This document shows, one piece after another, positions 36,923 through 46,334 of a stretch of 64,000 nucleotides of DNA (position 1 is the first letter of the stretch; each line of letters opens with the position of its first letter). The notes below the pieces were generated by a model that did no database searches, was not told the origin of the DNA, and was given only the letters and a program-made list of their open reading frames with translations. The position numbers and the translations under genes are program-made. Origin of the DNA: a bacterium (GTDB lineage: Bacteria > Electryoneota > RPQS01); assembly GCA_013360195.1 (NCBI GenBank), contig JABWCQ010000002.1, forward strand, positions 188,932 to 252,931. Direction: 5' to 3'.

Positions 36923-38111
36923 TCCAGCTCCGCCTGAATCGCAGGAGTTTGTCGTGGTCGGGATGATCCGGCGATGACATCGCGCCAAACGTGCTTAACA
37001 GACCGGCGATGATCAGCCCGATCATGAGACCAAATCCGGCGCCAATGCCAACAAGCATGCCTCGTTTTGGAAAGACCCGCTTGTAACCGATGCTGGCAGG
37101 TTCAACGACCGCCATGGTCGGCGTATTCCGCGCCTCCTCCATTTTGGCTTGTTCATGCTGTTGAGTGAGCAGCGCCAGCAGGATTGAATGGATTTCGATC
37201 TCTCGATAAAGCCGAAGATACGTTTTTCCATCTTCCGTCGCTGAATCGAGTCTCAATAAAAAATCGCGTTCACTTGCATCGCCTTTGGGACCGGTCAAGT
37301 TCTTGAGCGAGGAATCAAGACTTGCAAGTTTCAGCTTCGCCAAATTGAGTTCGGGGTTCTCGTTTGTAAAGAGTTTTGACTTCATCTCATACTCGGCGAC
37401 CGCCATGAATCTCTCCGCCTGAACGGCAGCTACTGCCTGTACGGTTGCTTTCGCTTGTTCTTCCAAATTGAAGATTCCACTCTCACGCTGAAAGGCAGCC
37501 ATGCTGTCCTCCAGCATAAACAAGTGAGCCTTTGCCTCCGCCAAAAGATTGCCGGCAAACTCTCTTTCCTTTCGCGCCTTGGTTGATTCCAATTCGCGAT
37601 TTCGCCTGTCAAGCTCTTGAATATAGAATTCAACAACCTCCCTTGCGAAATTAGGATCTTTGTCGTCAACTTGAATGCGAACAGTGTTGGTTGCGGCTTC
37701 GAACTTGAAATAGACGCGATTCTTCCAAGCGTCAATAACGTCTTCAATCGGATCGTCCGGCAATTCAAGGCGGTTCCGAATATCAAATTTCTCAAAGACC
37801 TTTTCACACATCGAGCGTTCACGAAGAATCATCAAGTAGTAGTCACCACGAATCTCACCAAGAGAAGCAGTGAATCCACCGATGCTGCCCAAACCGGCAA
37901 GCTTGGAGGCGAGCAGACTTCCAAGACCACCGGATTTGTTTTCCACTCCGCGAACCACTGCACTCGAGCGATAGCGGGGAGTCGCAGTAAAGGCATAGAT
38001 TCCGACTCCAATTGCGCACAGGAGCATTGCAGGAATCCAGACACGCCGCCACTTTGCAAGAAAGCTAAGTATGTCGAGAAGATTTATGCTGTCAGATTCT
38101 CGTTGCGACAA
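36912..38111 (-). CDS. Wzz/GNVR-type polysaccharide chain-length determinant
   Basis: A 399-residue inner-membrane protein with helices near 26-47 and 360-380 enclosing a periplasmic coiled-coil. The N-terminal LLDILSFLAKWRR, the first-helix/TPRYRSSAVV junction and the Pro-rich region before helix 2 (VVEPASIGYKRVFPKRG) are typical of Wzz/polysaccharide co-polymerases that set chain length. No tyrosine kinase domain is attached. The start is TTG at 38111 with GGAG upstream. Confidence 0.87.
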   Translation of the reverse strand: MSQRESDSINLLDILSFLAKWRRVWIPAMLLCAIGVGIYAFTATPRYRSSAVVRGVENKSGGLGSLLASKLAGLGSIGGFTASLGEIRGDYYLMILRERSMCEKVFEKFDIRNRLELPDDPIEDVIDAWKNRVYFKFEAATNTVRIQVDDKDPNFAREVVEFYIQELDRRNRELESTKARKEREFAGNLLAEAKAHLFMLEDSMAAFQRESGIFNLEEQAKATVQAVAAVQAERFMAVAEYEMKSKLFTNENPELNLAKLKLASLDSSLKNLTGPKGDASERDFLLRLDSATEDGKTYLRLYREIEIHSILLALLTQQHEQAKMEEARNTPTMAVVEPASIGYKRVFPKRGMLVGIGAGFGLMIGLIIAGLLSTFGAMSSPDHPDHDKLLRFRRSWSGR

Positions 38112-38142
38112 GTATAGTGCTCCGGGTCAGATTTGAGGGAGT

Positions 38143-39972
38143 TTAGAAATCGGTATAATAGAGGTAACGATTATCAACGACACCGATTTCCTCTTTGGCG
38201 AGCTTGAGCCAATCCGCGTAAACACGGTTTTGCTTGGTGCGCTCCAGATTCATCATCAGCTGGTCCTTCTGCGCGACAAACTGAGTTGAGTCCGCTTCGG
38301 TGATTTGTGTGACCGTTGCGACATAAGCGCCGCGCGAATTAGACATCGCCGGCGAAAGTTGACCGGGCGCGAGCGACAGTAGAGTCTTGGCGATTGCTTC
38401 ATCCTGACCGATTGCGCGGATGAAGTCGCGCTGACCATGTAAGCCGGTAGTGTCAATTTTCACACCTTCGGCCTGTGCAACGGGAACAAGCTGTTCCGCC
38501 GAGCCGATACGGCTGCGGAATTGCTGAGCGGCCTGCAGCGCCATTTCCTCTTGTCGCTTGCGGATGAGCGTGGTCCTGACGGTTGATTCGACATCGGACA
38601 AAGGCGCGACTCCTTCCGGCGCTTTATCGATGAGCTTAAACACAGAGTAGCCGTCTTGTCCCTTGATGCGGGTTTTCTGAACGTAGCTGATCTTTCCAAC
38701 ATCAGAACCGAAGGCGAAATCCATGACCGGTTTCAAAGCGCCGACACCGGGAATGGAGCCTGCCTCTTGGTAGGGGAACAGATTCGTGTTCTCAATGGTC
38801 AGGTTAAAGCTTTGTGCCGTAGCCTCAAATCCATCGGCCGCGGCCGCATCTGCGAAATCCTTAGCTTTTTGAGCCACTCGAGATTCAGTTTCCGGACCGA
38901 TGCTGTACTTCACAAGAATGTGACTAGCCAGCACAGAATCCGCAGTTCCGTTCAGGTCACGTGCCTCGACCTTAATGATATGAGCGCCGAAGCGTGTCAT
39001 CACCGGTCCAACAACCTTGCCGATTTCGGCGGTGAATGCGGTCGAGTCGAACTCCTTCACCATACGGCCACGCTGAAACCATCCGAGGCTTCCTCCCTGC
39101 TTGGCCGAGCCAGGGTCTTCCGAGAATTCAGTAGCCAGTTGACTGAAGCTGTCGCCTTGGCGAAGCATTGCGAGGATATCTTCAACCGTCTGGTCCACCC
39201 GCTCCGTGTCGGCAGCCGTCATCGTTAGGGGGATAGTGACATAGGCTAGTTTGCGGCGCTCCGGCTGCCTGTAATCCTGTGTATGGTCGCGGTAATACTG
39301 TTCAATCTCGCTTAGCGTAATTGAGGTTGTGTCCACGGTGTAACTAGTACTGGGAAATGACGCCACTATTGCTTGAAACTTGCGATTGGTCGCAACATAG
39401 TCGTCCCAAGCCTCCTGAGGCGAGACGAAGACTGGCTGGATGACCTTGTCAATCACCTTCTGATTGCCAATACTCTCACGGTAGTCCTGCTCGATTGCGA
39501 TAAGGACTTGCGCTTGGTTCGGATCTTCCACGAATTTTTGATAGAGCGCAGGATCAAACTGACCATTTGTTTGGAAATTCGCATTGTTGCGGATATATTC
39601 AGGTGGCGCGTTCATTACGGCGTATGCGACTTCATCGTCCGACGTCACGATACCCCATTTTTGCTGATAGTTTTTCATCAACTCAACCCGGACGAGGTCG
39701 TCCCAAACCTGCTGCCGAACCTGTTTAACCTGCTGATCTGTAATTTCCTGATCAGGTTTTTCCTGGCGCTGTTGGGCCAAGCGGTCCTGGACGAGCCTAT
39801 TATAACGGTCATACATGATTTCCGTTTGACCGACTTTTCCGACTACACCGTCAAGGCCGCCGGAGCTGCCTTGAAAACCTCCCATACCCCAGCTGAAGAC
39901 AATCGTGAGCACGAAGGCCAGCACGAGTGTCCACATGACCAGGGGCATGTTTTCCCGCATCGATTGAAGCAT
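38143..39972 (-). CDS. PpiD/SurA-like periplasmic peptidyl-prolyl isomerase, membrane-anchored
   Basis: A 609-residue periplasmic folding factor: short cytosolic N-terminus, one anchor helix (about 10-30), SurA_N-like region (about 40-200), and a parvulin rotamase domain at about 240-335. That domain contains AMLRQGDSFSQLATEFSEDPGSAKQGGSLGWFQRGRMV and GPVMTRFGAHIIKV. A second, more divergent parvulin-like region follows near 350-460. The layout matches PpiD, which works next to the Sec translocon. It is transcribed divergently from uvrB from a good promoter at 40017-40045. Confidence 0.88.
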   Translation of the reverse strand: MLQSMRENMPLVMWTLVLAFVLTIVFSWGMGGFQGSSGGLDGVVGKVGQTEIMYDRYNRLVQDRLAQQRQEKPDQEITDQQVKQVRQQVWDDLVRVELMKNYQQKWGIVTSDDEVAYAVMNAPPEYIRNNANFQTNGQFDPALYQKFVEDPNQAQVLIAIEQDYRESIGNQKVIDKVIQPVFVSPQEAWDDYVATNRKFQAIVASFPSTSYTVDTTSITLSEIEQYYRDHTQDYRQPERRKLAYVTIPLTMTAADTERVDQTVEDILAMLRQGDSFSQLATEFSEDPGSAKQGGSLGWFQRGRMVKEFDSTAFTAEIGKVVGPVMTRFGAHIIKVEARDLNGTADSVLASHILVKYSIGPETESRVAQKAKDFADAAAADGFEATAQSFNLTIENTNLFPYQEAGSIPGVGALKPVMDFAFGSDVGKISYVQKTRIKGQDGYSVFKLIDKAPEGVAPLSDVESTVRTTLIRKRQEEMALQAAQQFRSRIGSAEQLVPVAQAEGVKIDTTGLHGQRDFIRAIGQDEAIAKTLLSLAPGQLSPAMSNSRGAYVATVTQITEADSTQFVAQKDQLMMNLERTKQNRVYADWLKLAKEEIGVVDNRYLYYTDF

Positions 39973-40016
39973 GGATCTGCCTTAGTTTTACATCATGTTG
40001 ATATTTTAGAACCTAA

Positions 40017-40045
40017 AATATACGAACGTCAGGTGAAAACTGCAA
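40017..40045 (-). promoter_or_regulatory. Sigma-70-type promoter for the PpiD-like gene
   Basis: TTGCAG (40040-40045) and TATATT (40017-40022) are 17 bases apart on the minus strand, about 45 bases upstream of the ATG. Confidence 0.75.
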
Positions 40046-40102
40046 GGGCGGACATATAGGGTTCATTAGTTATACGTTGTCAGATGATTTAGCATAAATC
40101 AC

Positions 40103-40128
40103 TATAATATAATCACTTGAATAAGTGA
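40103..40128 (+). promoter_or_regulatory. -10 element and adjacent inverted repeat upstream of uvrB
   Basis: TATAAT at 40103-40108 is followed after 4 bases by the perfect inverted repeat TCACTT-GAAT-AAGTGA (40113-40128), which would cover the transcription start. The -35 region is weak. The position suits a repressor operator; a LexA-like SOS site is possible but the half-sites do not match the E. coli or Bacillus consensus. Confidence 0.5.
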
Positions 40129-40179
40129 CAGACTGCCAAATGGTTTGCAAGATTGGCAGGAAACAGCTATATTGCCATT

Positions 40180-42165
40180 ATGCGACCATTTGAACTGAAA
40201 ACTGACCTCACGCCTCGCGGAGACCAGAGCGAAGCAATCAGACAGCTTGTTGAAGGACTTAAGTCAGGTGAGCGGTTCCAGACTCTTTTGGGCGTAACCG
40301 GCTCAGGCAAAACCTTTACCATGGCAAACGTCATTCAGGCTGTGCAGAAGCCCACCTTGATCATGAGCCACAACAAGACTCTGGCTGCACAGCTGTTTGG
40401 GGAATTTAGAGGTTTCTTTCCTAATAATGCCGTCGAGTTCTTCATTTCGTACTACGATTATTACCAGCCGGAAGCGTATATTCCGACTTCGGACACGTAT
40501 ATCGAGAAGGATACACAGGTCAACGAGGAAATCGACAGGCTGAGGCTTCGCGCGACCTCATCGCTGCTCGAGCGGCGGGATGTTATCATTGTAGCTTCAG
40601 TATCGTGCATTTACGGCCTGGGCTCGCCGAAGGACTACAAGGACTTGCTGTTGCTGTTGGAAACCGGCAAGGAATATCAGCGGCGGGATATTCTCTCCAG
40701 ACTTGTTGAGATGCACTACACGCGGAACGACGTAGAGTTTCCCCGGGGATCGTTCAGAGTCAAGGGCGACGTTCTGGAGATTCACCCCGCCTACGAAGAA
40801 ACGGCTTTTCGGTTCGACTTTTTCGGAGACACTCTGGAGTCCATCGTACATTTCAAGATACTGACCGGAGAGACAATTGACCGCCGGGAGGCACTTGCAA
40901 TCTATCCGGCGAAGCACTTCGTGACGACTCCGCCGAATTTGAAACGCGCGATGATTTCGATTCAGCAGGAGTTGGAAGAGCGAATAGAAGAGTTGAGAGG
41001 TATGAATAAGCTTATAGAGGCACAGCGAATTGAGCAGCGGACGCGCTATGACCTCGAGATGCTTCGTGAAGTTGGTTTCTGCAGCGGAGTCGAGAACTAT
41101 TCAAGACATTTATCAGGCCGAAAGCCGGGCGAGCGGCCAGACACATTGTTCGACTACTTTCCGAAGGACTTTTTGCTTATCGTGGACGAATCGCATGTAA
41201 CCGTGCCTCAAATAGGCGGGATGTACCGTGGCGACAGGGCGAGAAAGGTCAATCTTGTTGATTTCGGGTTCAGGCTCCCGTCGGCATTTGACAACCGTCC
41301 GATGTACTTCCAGGAATGGGAGGATACAATTCATCAATGCGTATTCGTCAGCGCAACGCCCGCTGATTACGAAGTGGAGAAGAGCAAAGGCGTGTTGGTT
41401 GAACAGATAATTCGACCGACAGGACTGCTCGATCCGGAGATTGACGTTCGGAAGTCGAAAGGGCAGATTGACGATTTGCTGGGAGAAATTCGGGATACAG
41501 TTGACAGAGGAGAACGTGTTCTTGTATTGACATTGACGAAGCGAATGTCCGAACATCTCGCGGAGTACCTTGAGCAAATGCAATTGAGGGTGAAGTATCT
41601 TCACAGCGAAATAGACTCGCTTGAGAGAGTGGAGATTCTGCGCGACCTGCGGCTCAAGAAGTTTGACGTGCTTGTAGGAATAAATCTCCTGAGGGAAGGC
41701 CTGGATTTGCCGGAAGTGTCCCTGGTGGCCATATTGGATGCGGACAAGGAAGGGTTTCTGCGCAGTGAACGCAGTCTTTTGCAGATTGCGGGACGAGCCG
41801 CACGAAACGTGAATGGCAAAGTCATCTTCTATGCGGACAGAATCACGGAATCTATGAAGAAAGTGATTGACGAAACAAACCGGCGCCGCCAGCTGCAGAA
41901 GGAATACAACGAAGCCAATGGAATTACTCCGGCGTCGATTGTCAAGTCCATTGAAGAGGTGCTGCTTTCGACCACTGTTGCGGATGCGAAGATTTCGGAA
42001 ATAGTGCATGACGCACAATCCGAGTTCCTGTCCACATTTGATCTTGAGGACCTCATTGGCAGGCTTGAAAAGGAGATGAAGCGCATGGCGAAGGCGCAGC
42101 AGTTTGAGAAGGCAGCTGAATTACGGGATGAAATCAATCGTTTGAAGGAACAGGTTCGCGGATGA
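40180..42165 (+). CDS. uvrB: UvrABC excinuclease subunit B
   Basis: Damage-verifying helicase of nucleotide excision repair. The 661-residue product has Walker [15 protein letters not shown] near 38-51 and the beta-hairpin [12 protein letters not shown]. Helicase motifs [16 protein letters not shown] and QIAGRAARN follow. The C-terminal UVR domain ([23 protein letters not shown]) binds UvrC. I chose the ATG at 40180, which gives the normal N-terminus [16 protein letters not shown]; the frame is open 9 codons farther. The stop overlaps the next gene (ATGA). Confidence 0.97.
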   Translation: MRPFELKTDLTPRGDQSEAIRQLVEGLKSGERFQTLLGVTGSGKTFTMANVIQAVQKPTLIMSHNKTLAAQLFGEFRGFFPNNAVEFFISYYDYYQPEAYIPTSDTYIEKDTQVNEEIDRLRLRATSSLLERRDVIIVASVSCIYGLGSPKDYKDLLLLLETGKEYQRRDILSRLVEMHYTRNDVEFPRGSFRVKGDVLEIHPAYEETAFRFDFFGDTLESIVHFKILTGETIDRREALAIYPAKHFVTTPPNLKRAMISIQQELEERIEELRGMNKLIEAQRIEQRTRYDLEMLREVGFCSGVENYSRHLSGRKPGERPDTLFDYFPKDFLLIVDESHVTVPQIGGMYRGDRARKVNLVDFGFRLPSAFDNRPMYFQEWEDTIHQCVFVSATPADYEVEKSKGVLVEQIIRPTGLLDPEIDVRKSKGQIDDLLGEIRDTVDRGERVLVLTLTKRMSEHLAEYLEQMQLRVKYLHSEIDSLERVEILRDLRLKKFDVLVGINLLREGLDLPEVSLVAILDADKEGFLRSERSLLQIAGRAARNVNGKVIFYADRITESMKKVIDETNRRRQLQKEYNEANGITPASIVKSIEEVLLSTTVADAKISEIVHDAQSEFLSTFDLEDLIGRLEKEMKRMAKAQQFEKAAELRDEINRLKEQVRG

Positions 42166-42878
42166 CGAGAGTTGTATTGATAATAATTGGCATCGCGGCG
42201 ATGCTTGGCTGCAAAAACACACCGACGAATTCACCTGAACCTCCCGCCCCGGAAGCGGCAGGGACCTATGTTGGCTGGGGCAGACCGGGAGGAACCGGAT
42301 TCAATGTCAGGTTAACAGTAGCGGGGTCGGATACGACGGAATGGACGGGTGCAATTTACTATGGCGGTTCGAGTTCAACTTTGCTGATCACAGACGTCTC
42401 TGTGGATGAGGATTCAATCAGATTTGAGTATACTCGCGGTTCCGCATACAGGCATTTGGGAGTCATCTCGGGGGTTGCAATGACGATTTTCGTTCTCGAG
42501 CCGGCCGGCCAACCGACGTACGTTCTGAATAGAGTTCAGGGGAGTTTCAATATGAGCGGTGACTGGGACGGACTGGTTTACAGTCAATTCCTGAACATCA
42601 CCGAAGATGCCGATTTGTTCATGGATCATCAGGGGAATTTGTTTAACGGCGACCTCGAATCGCAGTTCGGGTTTTATTCTCTGCTTGGAAATATCACCAA
42701 CGGAGGTCAGCAAGGATCGGCTTTCTATCTTGCCGGCGATGCTCCGTACGGCGGGCAGTCTTATCCATTCCAGCTTGACGGTAATTATGTAAATCCAGAC
42801 AGTATCGTGGGGGTATGGATTCTGGATGTTGACGGCGGTGGAGACTCCGGATCGTTTGCCTTCGGACGGAGGTTCTGA
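42162..42878 (+). CDS. Lipoprotein of unknown function
   Basis: Not recognised. The 238-residue product has a lipoprotein signal peptide with Cys17 in AAMLGCKN, then a Pro-rich spacer and a beta-rich body with repeated Gly/Asp-containing strands ([46 protein letters not shown]). This pattern is seen in small lipocalin- or Svx-like surface domains. It overlaps uvrB by 4 bases and is followed directly by purD, so it is co-transcribed with housekeeping genes. Confidence 0.75.
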   Translation: MTRVVLIIIGIAAMLGCKNTPTNSPEPPAPEAAGTYVGWGRPGGTGFNVRLTVAGSDTTEWTGAIYYGGSSSTLLITDVSVDEDSIRFEYTRGSAYRHLGVISGVAMTIFVLEPAGQPTYVLNRVQGSFNMSGDWDGLVYSQFLNITEDADLFMDHQGNLFNGDLESQFGFYSLLGNITNGGQQGSAFYLAGDAPYGGQSYPFQLDGNYVNPDSIVGVWILDVDGGGDSGSFAFGRRF

Positions 42879-44144
42879 GTGAGAGTCGCAGTAATCGGGA
42901 GCGGAGGCAGAGAACATGCCTTACTATGGAAAATCAGGCAAAGTCCCCTTTGCACTGAACTCATCGCAGTTCCCGGCAATCCCGGGATGTTTGACGTACT
43001 CGACCGATGCGAAACGGACATGTCGGTCAATGATCTGGTAGATACGATCAGACGGAATAGGATTGACTTCGTCATCGTGGGACCGGAGCAGCCGTTGGCG
43101 GACGGGCTGTCGGATGAGCTTGACAGGCTGGGCATTCTTTGTTTTGGGCCAATCCAAGCGGCAGCCCGTTTGGAGTCGTCGAAAGTATTTGCCAAGCAGT
43201 TGATGAGAAGTTATGGTGTGCCAACAGCAGAATTCGAGGTCTTCACCGATTTCGAGTCAGTACAAAATCATATCTCCGCGCATCCGAGACCTAACGGCCG
43301 GGTGGTGAAAGCGGATGGGCTTGCCGCCGGAAAGGGAGCATTTGTTTGCGGATCGGACGCGGAAGCGATGGACGTTGCACGGCGACTGCTGGTAGACAAG
43401 GAGCTTGGCACAGCAGGGACAAGAATAGTCATTGAAGAGCTTTTGTCCGGCCGTGAAGCGTCACTGCATTTCTTCTGCGATGGCGAAAGATACGTCGCCC
43501 TCCCTCCTGCTCAAGACTACAAGCGGGCATTCGATGGAGACAAGGGAGCCAATACCGGCGGGATGGGAACCTTTTGTCCGGCAGCACACGTGCCATCGAA
43601 AACAATCCGTGAAGTTGAACGACAAGTGGTAGAACCGGTCCTGAACGCACTGCGCGCAATGGGGACTCCATACAGGGGACTGCTGTACGTGGGAATCATG
43701 CTGACTGAAACCGGTCCGCAGGTGATCGAGTTTAACTGCAGATTCGGCGATCCCGAAACGCAAGTCATGCTGCCATGTTTGGGCTACGACGCTTTGGAGC
43801 CTATGCTTGAATGTGCCAAAGGGACACTGTCACCTTCAAAGTACGCGCAGACTACTTCACGCTGTGCGGTATGTGTTGTGCTTTGTGCGGAAGGGTATCC
43901 GGCAACATATCGCAAATACGTTCCGTTGGTTCCAGTTGAATCACAAGCTGATCAATTGCTTTTCTCAGCAGGCACAGCAATGCTCAATGGATCGTGGGTT
44001 TCTTCCGGCGGAAGAGTCCTGAATGCGGTCGGACTTGGAGACACGATGGAGATCGCGCGAAACAATGCATACAAACTGGCCGACCGTGCGGTGGTTGAAG
44101 GACTGAGGATGCGGCGTGACATTGCGTTATCGGAGGTATTATGA
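42879..44144 (+). CDS. purD: Phosphoribosylamine-glycine ligase (GAR synthetase)
   Basis: Second step of purine synthesis. The 421-residue ATP-grasp enzyme opens VAVIGSGGREHALLWKI. It contains VKADGLAAGKGAFVC and EELLSGREASLHFFCDG, then the signature NTGGMGTFCPA and FNCRFGDPETQVMLP. The start is GTG at 42879, directly after the stop of the lipoprotein gene. Confidence 0.97.
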   Translation: MRVAVIGSGGREHALLWKIRQSPLCTELIAVPGNPGMFDVLDRCETDMSVNDLVDTIRRNRIDFVIVGPEQPLADGLSDELDRLGILCFGPIQAAARLESSKVFAKQLMRSYGVPTAEFEVFTDFESVQNHISAHPRPNGRVVKADGLAAGKGAFVCGSDAEAMDVARRLLVDKELGTAGTRIVIEELLSGREASLHFFCDGERYVALPPAQDYKRAFDGDKGANTGGMGTFCPAAHVPSKTIREVERQVVEPVLNALRAMGTPYRGLLYVGIMLTETGPQVIEFNCRFGDPETQVMLPCLGYDALEPMLECAKGTLSPSKYAQTTSRCAVCVVLCAEGYPATYRKYVPLVPVESQADQLLFSAGTAMLNGSWVSSGGRVLNAVGLGDTMEIARNNAYKLADRAVVEGLRMRRDIALSEVL

Positions 44145-45214
44145 CTGCAATTGACGCACTAATTGGCGAAAGCGATTCACTTCGTACTGTTAAGTCGCTC
44201 ATTCTTCAGGCAGCACCGACGGATATATCGGTCTTGATAGTCGGAGAAAGCGGAACCGGCAAGGAACTCGTTGCCCGAGCGATTCACGAGCATTCGCGAC
44301 GTGCCAAAGGGCCGCTTTTGTATGTGAACTGCGGGGCGATTCCACAAGGGATCTTCGAAAGCGAAGTGTTCGGACACGAACGCGGCAGCTTCACCGGAGC
44401 AGATCGAAAAAGGACGGGCTATTTTGAGCAGGCACAAGGCGGTTCGCTTGTTCTTGACGAAATCGGCGAGATGCCGCTCGAGTCACAGGTCAAATTGCTG
44501 CGTATTCTGGAATCTCGAGAGGTCTTGCGGGTGGGATCAAGCAGACCGGTTCCTGTGGACGTCCGGGTAATAGCGGCCACGAATGTGGAGCTTGCCAACG
44601 CGGTTGCTCGAGGCGACTTTCGCCACGATCTGTATTTCAGACTGAAAGCCGTGACGATACAGATTCCTCCGTTGCGCGAACGGCCGGGCGACATTCCTTT
44701 GCTCGCAATACACTTTGCGCGTGAGTTCGCGGAGCGAAACAGATTTGGGGCTCCACGGTTTACCACCGACGCGTTGGATATTCTGTCACAGCAATATTGG
44801 CCGGGAAATGTCAGGGAATTGAAGAATACGATCGAGTCAGTGCTGACACTGAACCGCGGACTTGGTGTACTGCATTCGGAGCATTTCCGCCCTCATCTGA
44901 GTTCGCCACGCGCATTGCTGCCAGTCATTGCAACGCGGGATTCCCAGCCGATTGGAAACGACTTGCTCATGGCGACCTTGCTTGAAGTTCGACGCGAAGT
45001 CAGGGAGCTGCGTAACTTACTGGAAAGCGCCATTGCCGCTTCCCAGTCTGTAACGGAAGAACCTTTGCCATCCAACAGGCTGACCGATCTTGAAAGAGAA
45101 CAGATACAAAAAATGCTTGAACAGAATAACGGAAACCGAAGAAAGACCGCCAAAGACCTTGGCATCGGTGAGCGAACTTTGTACAGGAAGCTGAAGGAAT
45201 ATAACATTGACTAA
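44141..45214 (+). CDS. Sigma-54-dependent transcriptional activator without a receiver domain
   Basis: A 357-residue enhancer-binding protein that begins almost at once with the AAA+ domain: Walker A GESGTGKE at 35-42, the sigma-54 contact loop as GSFTGA near 86, Walker B GGSLVLDEIGEMP, and the YFRLKAVTIQIPPLRERPGDI arginine-finger region. A linker and a Fis-type helix-turn-helix (about 320-355, NNGNRRKTAKDLGIGERTLYRKL) follow. There is no N-terminal receiver, GAF or PAS domain, so its activity may be set by concentration, a partner protein or unregulated oligomerisation. ATG overlaps the purD stop, with GGAGG upstream. No -24/-12 promoter was found in the window. Confidence 0.93.
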   Translation: MTAIDALIGESDSLRTVKSLILQAAPTDISVLIVGESGTGKELVARAIHEHSRRAKGPLLYVNCGAIPQGIFESEVFGHERGSFTGADRKRTGYFEQAQGGSLVLDEIGEMPLESQVKLLRILESREVLRVGSSRPVPVDVRVIAATNVELANAVARGDFRHDLYFRLKAVTIQIPPLRERPGDIPLLAIHFAREFAERNRFGAPRFTTDALDILSQQYWPGNVRELKNTIESVLTLNRGLGVLHSEHFRPHLSSPRALLPVIATRDSQPIGNDLLMATLLEVRREVRELRNLLESAIAASQSVTEEPLPSNRLTDLEREQIQKMLEQNNGNRRKTAKDLGIGERTLYRKLKEYNID

Positions 45215-45692
45215 AGCAATTGCGGTTTTAGCCTCGCTTTTGCTGTGCGGCTGCTACACTTTCAAGGGTCAGATTGCTGGCGACATCAAAACTATTGCCA
45301 TCCCGACGTTCGCGAACGAATCTTCTGAATTCGGACTCTCTGAAACCGTGACCGACCAGCTGATTCGCGGCTTCCAGAAGGACGGCACGCTGCGGGTGGT
45401 TTCTGAGAGTTCCGCAGACGCAATCTTGATGGGCACTCTTGTCGATGCTAAGGACGAACCGTACACAGCCCGCAGCGGCGAAACGATCACCGTTGACGAG
45501 TACCGTTTTTCGATGACGATTCGCATTGATCTTGTCCAAAGAGAGAGCGGTGAAACCAAGTGGACGCAGAGCTTTCCTGCCTGGTCAATTTATGCCTATG
45601 GCGGAGACCTTTCCAACCGGGATCGGGCAATTACAGAAGCTACAACGAAGTTGGTCGAGGATTTGCTGAACAAAATTGTCGGGAGCTGGTAG
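45207..45692 (+). CDS. lptE: LptE-like outer-membrane lipoprotein
   Basis: A 161-residue lipoprotein (signal with Cys16 in LLLCGCYTFKG) of the LptE/RlpB-type family. The motifs IKTIAIPTFANESSEFGLSETVTDQLIRGFQKDG and the C-terminal DRAITEATTKLVEDLLNKIV are characteristic. LptE plugs the LptD barrel that inserts lipopolysaccharide into the outer membrane, so this supports a Gram-negative envelope. Start TTG at 45207 with AAGGA upstream, overlapping the activator gene by 8 bases. LptD is not in the window. Confidence 0.85.
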   Translation: MTKAIAVLASLLLCGCYTFKGQIAGDIKTIAIPTFANESSEFGLSETVTDQLIRGFQKDGTLRVVSESSADAILMGTLVDAKDEPYTARSGETITVDEYRFSMTIRIDLVQRESGETKWTQSFPAWSIYAYGGDLSNRDRAITEATTKLVEDLLNKIVGSW

Positions 45693-46327
45693 TGGAGCTA
45701 ATCGAATTGACAGAGTCGACATATGAGGAGTGCATTGAACGAACCTGTCAATCAGTATTGGCAGGTGAATTGATCGCTTTCCCGACGGACACCGTATATG
45801 GACTTGGGGGCATGGCTTTCAGCCGGAAGGTACTGGACCGGCTCATGACGGTGAAGCCCGATCGCTCGTCCAAGCCAACGGCAATTCTCATTGAGAGCAT
45901 GATTCGATTAAGTCAATTTGGCGGAGAAGTTCCCGGACCCAAGATCGTGCACTTGGCCGAAACCTATTGGCCGGGTCCTCTGACGTTGGTTTGGCATGTT
46001 TCCAAGGCAGTTCCCGAGGAATTTCACGGGAAGGACCGCTCTTTGGGATACAGAATCCCCAATTACGAGTTCATATTGGAAGTGATGCGGCGGACGGCAC
46101 GGCCGCTCTGGGCAACAAGTGCCAATCTGGCGGGAAAGCCGCCTCCGAGATTGTTTGGCGAACTTGACCCTGTTGTCATTGAAGCCTGTGATTTGGTGGT
46201 GAAGACTAAGGCACTGCTGGGAGGCAAGGCCTCGACAGTGGTGGACGTACGAGGTAAGCAGCCTCTTGTGGTTCGAGAAGGGGCAGTGATGGAATCAGAC
46301 ATTGAGAAGATTTGGAAGAAAGGATAG
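45692..46327 (+). CDS. tsaC: L-threonylcarbamoyladenylate synthase (YrdC/Sua5)
   Basis: Makes threonylcarbamoyl-AMP for the t6A modification completed by TsaD. The 211-residue YrdC-domain protein keeps AGELIAFPTDTVYGLGGMAF, YWPGPLTLVW, GYRIPNYEF and the nucleotide-binding ATSANLAGKPPP. I set the start at GTG 45692, overlapping the lptE stop by one base, because the longer frame merely runs back inside lptE. Confidence 0.93.
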   Translation: MELIELTESTYEECIERTCQSVLAGELIAFPTDTVYGLGGMAFSRKVLDRLMTVKPDRSSKPTAILIESMIRLSQFGGEVPGPKIVHLAETYWPGPLTLVWHVSKAVPEEFHGKDRSLGYRIPNYEFILEVMRRTARPLWATSANLAGKPPPRLFGELDPVVIEACDLVVKTKALLGGKASTVVDVRGKQPLVVREGAVMESDIEKIWKKG

Positions 46328-46334
46328 CCATACA

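Noticed and set aside
41113-42018. 301-codon minus-strand frame inside uvrB
   Set aside because: It lies wholly antisense to a conserved gene, has no recognisable domain and no ribosome binding site.
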